Source: Lachnospiraceae bacterium (GTDB lineage: Bacteria; Bacillota; Clostridia; Lachnospirales; Lachnospiraceae). From it: 17,013 bases of DNA. The translations under genes were made by a program, and so were the position numbers. The stretch lies in assembly GCA_009774375.1 (NCBI GenBank), contig VSNO01000099.1:1-17013 (forward strand), written 5' to 3'. Below are positions 14,837 to 17,013 of this stretch, piece after piece. The notes below the pieces were generated by a model. The model ran no database searches and was not told where the DNA came from. It was given only the letters and a program-made list of their open reading frames with translations. Position 1 is the first letter of the stretch, and each line of letters starts with the position of its first letter.

Positions 14837-15793
14837 ATGTCAAAAGAAATCATATCCGAAATCAGCTCGATCTGTCAGGTGAAGCTGCCAGTTGGAGAGA
14901 CATTAAATATCAGGAGAAACAGATTATTGCCTTCGGACGAGGCGCGGAATAGTGGAAAGAGAATCGGCATCGTGACCGGAATCCACGGTGATGAATTAGA
15001 GGGGCAGTATGTCTGTTATGAGGTTATCAGGCGCATCAGGGAGCAGCCGGAGTGCCTTGCGGGTATCGTAGATGTGTACCCGGCGATGAACCCTATGGGG
15101 ATTGATTCCATCACAAGGGGGATTCCGGGGTTTGACCTCGATATGAACCGGATTTTTCCGGGGAGCGAAGATGGCGCCATGACGGAGTATGTGGCACACA
15201 AAATCATAGAAGAACTGTCGGGTGCAGACCTGGTGGTGGATATCCATGCCAGCAATATTTATCTGACAGAGATACCGCAGATCCGCATCAATGAGCTCAG
15301 CAAGGACGTACTGGTGCCGCTCGCACGCCATATGAATGTCGATTTTGTGTGGGTGCACGCGGCGAGCACTGTTCTCGAATCCACACTCGCGTACAGTCTT
15401 AACAGCACGGGCACACCGACGCTTGTCGTGGAGGCGGGTGTCGGTATGCGTATCACGAAGGCGTACTGTAATCAGCTCGCGGACGGATTGATGAATACGA
15501 TGAAAATGCTCGGAATCTGGAAGGGCGAAACACGGTCTGTCAGGGAACCGATTGTCGATGACCGGGCGGACGGCGTTGTCTTTTTCAATGCGCCCAGGGC
15601 AGGCATCTTTGTGCCGGAGGCAAAGCACTGGACGGAGCTTGCGGAAGGGGATAAGGTAGGAGATATCGTCAACCCGCTGACCGGGGAGGTTTTGTCCGGG
15701 ATCACGACGCCCGAAAAAGGGATTCTCTTTACCATCAGGGAATATCCGGTAGTCGATGAAGGTTCCCTGGTAGGAAGGTTGTTGAAAGTGTGA
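14837..15793 (+). CDS. AstE/aspartoacylase-family zinc deacylase, catalytic residues intact
   Basis: A 318-residue protein of the succinylglutamate desuccinylase/aspartoacylase branch of the M14 zinc-peptidase fold. Members remove acyl groups from amino acids or cleave small amides. The zinc ligands are present: H50 and E53 in GIHGDE (49-53) and H137 in VVDIHAS. DMNRIFPGS (102-110) is the substrate-binding segment, and E199 in LVVEAGVG is the likely catalytic glutamate. A beta-rich C-terminal domain (about 230-318) follows. GGGAG (14828-14832) supports ATG 14837. It lies 39 bases after the transglutaminase gene. The natural substrate is unknown; operon context suggests a product or intermediate of the ATP-grasp system. 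Its stop codon lies inside the first arm of the structured element downstream. Confidence 0.9.
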   Translation: MSKEIISEISSICQVKLPVGETLNIRRNRLLPSDEARNSGKRIGIVTGIHGDELEGQYVCYEVIRRIREQPECLAGIVDVYPAMNPMGIDSITRGIPGFDLDMNRIFPGSEDGAMTEYVAHKIIEELSGADLVVDIHASNIYLTEIPQIRINELSKDVLVPLARHMNVDFVWVHAASTVLESTLAYSLNSTGTPTLVVEAGVGMRITKAYCNQLADGLMNTMKMLGIWKGETRSVREPIVDDRADGVVFFNAPRAGIFVPEAKHWTELAEGDKVGDIVNPLTGEVLSGITTPEKGILFTIREYPVVDEGSLVGRLLKV

Positions 15794-15915
15794 AGAGATT
15801 TTCTAAGCCTGCAAAAAGCGCAGACTAAGAAAATCTAAAGCTTCACACCGAAGAACGCAGGAGCAGCGTTCTTCACGGATTGTCTGAGCCGCCGATGGCG
15901 GAATGGATGTGTGAA
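15788..15915 (+). repeat. Structured element with three hairpins and repeated gtgtgaa ends
   Basis: This element starts inside the preceding gene's stop region. Hairpin 1: gtgtgaag (15788-15795) plus a 17-base arm (15796-15812) pair with 15820-15836 (two mismatches) and cttcacac (15841-15848), with a 4-base bulge. Hairpin 2: gaagaacgc (15850-15858) pairs with gcgttcttc (15866-15874). Hairpin 3: ccgcc (15889-15893) pairs with ggcgg (15897-15901). gtgtgaa recurs at 15909-15915, so the central ttcacac could pair with either end. No T-run follows. It could be a small mobile repeat or an RNA structure that tunes expression of the second AstE-like gene, whose GGGAG ribosome binding site (15921-15925) lies just beyond. 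Confidence 0.65.
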
Positions 15916-15932
15916 AGGCAGGGAGTATATTT

Positions 15933-16868
15933 ATGCAGAGGAAAGTGATCTATGAATTGAACGCGCTGTACAGGGAGCCGATGCGCGTGACTGGGTATGT
16001 GTTTGGCGATTGCAGTGATGGAGAAAAGACTGTGTGTGTCGTCGGCAGTATGCGCGGAAATGAGGTGCAGCAGATGTATGCGTGCAGCAGGCTGATCCAG
16101 CGTCTGAAAAAACTGGAGGAGCAGCGTGCGGTTGCGGAGGGGAAAAGCATTCTTGTCATTCCGTGTGTCAATTCGTACTCCATGAATATCGGGAAGCGTT
16201 TCTGGTCAACGGACAATACGGACATCAACCGCATGTTTCCCGGATACAGCGAGGGGGAGACGACGCAGCGCATCGCGGCAGGCGTGTTTGAGGCAGTCAA
16301 GGATTATCAGATTGGAATCCAGTTTGCCTCGAATTATATGCCGGGGCGTTTTCTGCCTCATATCCGTATGATGAAGACCGGATTTGAGGATATTGAAACA
16401 GCGAAAAAATTCGCGTTTCCGTATGTGATCACGCACGGTGCCCGTCCTTTTGACACCACGACGCTCAACTACAACTGGCAGATCTGGGAGACGAAGGCAT
16501 TTAGCATTTACACGACGGATACGGACGAGATCGACCGCAGGAGCGCGGCGGACGCGGTGAAAGGCATCGAGCACATGCTGAACAGCGAAGGGGTTCTGCA
16601 CAGCAGCATCACGGGCGGCTATCATTACAATTCGCAGGTACTCTGCGATGACGACCTGCTGTCCGTGCGGTGCAGTGCGGCGGGTATCTATGAAAATAAA
16701 GTCTACGTCGGGGAGGAAGTGTACGAAGGGCAGCTGCTCGCCGAGATCACAGACCCATATGAAGGGACGCTGTTGGAGCAGCTTGCGGCGCCCCGGGACG
16801 GAACCGTCTTTTTCCAGCATAAAGCGCCGCTGATCTACGCGGATACGGCGGCGGTGAAGCTGGTATAA
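15933..16868 (+). CDS. Degenerate AstE/aspartoacylase-family paralogue lacking zinc ligands
   Basis: A 311-residue relative of the preceding gene, with the same layout and a shared TDINRMFPG segment (96-104; DMNRIFPG in the neighbour). The catalytic centre is altered. The GIHGDE-type motif reads GSMRGNE, so the first zinc His is R41 although E44 remains. The DIHAS-type motif reads IQFAS, so the second His is F131. By eye alignment, the position of the neighbour's catalytic E199 is Y193. The fold seems complete and the frame is open, so it is probably a pseudoenzyme rather than a pseudogene, perhaps a partner or regulator of the active paralogue or a binding protein. GGGAG (15921-15925) supports the start. 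It is the last gene seen in the operon. A shifted alignment or alternative ligands cannot be excluded. Confidence 0.85.
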   Translation: MQRKVIYELNALYREPMRVTGYVFGDCSDGEKTVCVVGSMRGNEVQQMYACSRLIQRLKKLEEQRAVAEGKSILVIPCVNSYSMNIGKRFWSTDNTDINRMFPGYSEGETTQRIAAGVFEAVKDYQIGIQFASNYMPGRFLPHIRMMKTGFEDIETAKKFAFPYVITHGARPFDTTTLNYNWQIWETKAFSIYTTDTDEIDRRSAADAVKGIEHMLNSEGVLHSSITGGYHYNSQVLCDDDLLSVRCSAAGIYENKVYVGEEVYEGQLLAEITDPYEGTLLEQLAAPRDGTVFFQHKAPLIYADTAAVKLV

Positions 16869-17013
16869 TCCACGTTAAACGACTGATGACGGCGCAGGAT
16901 GTCCGGACGAACTGCTTCGGAGTGGGCCGCAGCCTTTATGACAAAAGAAAAGGTTACTATTCACAGCCGATTTTGATAACCAAACGATATTCTATATAGC
17001 GCATCCTGTAAGG
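16869..17013 (+). other. Gene-free tail at the window edge
   Basis: No complete gene is seen. There is an 8-base palindrome gtccggac (16901-16908), and caggatg (16895-16901) could pair distantly with catcctg (17002-17008). TTGATA (16973-16978) and TATAGC (16995-17000), 16 bases apart, make a weak possible promoter for a gene beyond the window. No terminator was found after the last operon gene, so the operon may continue or terminate elsewhere. Confidence 0.3.

Noticed and set aside
16939..16977. A short start at the window edge as a new gene
   Set aside because: The frame beginning ATGACAAAAGAAAAG stops after 12 codons and has no ribosome binding site.

Overview
The window looks like chromosomal DNA of a Gram-positive, gut-type clostridium, most likely a Lachnospiraceae. 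The evidence is a CdaR-like regulator followed by ftsE, ftsX, a coiled-coil M23 hydrolase and an S41 protease, together with AGGAGG-type ribosome binding sites, sigma-A promoters and roughly balanced base composition. This is inferred from gene content; no rRNA or tRNA marker is present. No insertion sequence, phage gene or CRISPR array was found.

Region 1 (1-5480) is a co-directional cell-envelope block: a CdaR/PucR-type regulator, FtsE and FtsX (the ATPase and membrane halves of a division-associated complex), a secreted coiled-coil LytM/M23 peptidoglycan hydrolase with all metal ligands intact, and a membrane-anchored PDZ/S41 processing protease. It ends at a clear intrinsic terminator (5447-5480). 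FtsEX probably gates the hydrolase; the protease may act on it or on other envelope proteins.

Region 2 (5506-11346) is an accessory metabolism and transport block: a cytoplasmic GH2 beta-mannosidase, an AraC regulator with a GyrI-like effector domain that overlaps the mannosidase by 10 bases, a MATE efflux transporter, and a convergent second AraC regulator driven by a consensus sigma-A promoter (TTGACA, 17 bases, TATAAT).

Region 3 (about 11635-16868) is the most interesting part. It is a five-gene operon: a circularly permuted ATP-grasp ligase (DUF404/407 type), an alpha-E (DUF403) protein, a transglutaminase-like protease or amidase with an intact Cys-His-Asp triad, and two tandem AstE/aspartoacylase-family proteins. 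The first of the pair has an intact zinc site; the second has lost it. The ATP-grasp, alpha-E and transglutaminase trio is a known but biochemically uncharacterised association, predicted to make and break amide bonds in a peptide or peptide tag. The added active and degenerate AstE pair is the unusual part. The operon's leader carries a hairpin followed by seven T's and two 56-base, 91% identical hairpin repeats on either side of a third hairpin. A further structured element lies between the two AstE-family genes.

The last 145 bases (16869-17013) hold no complete gene.
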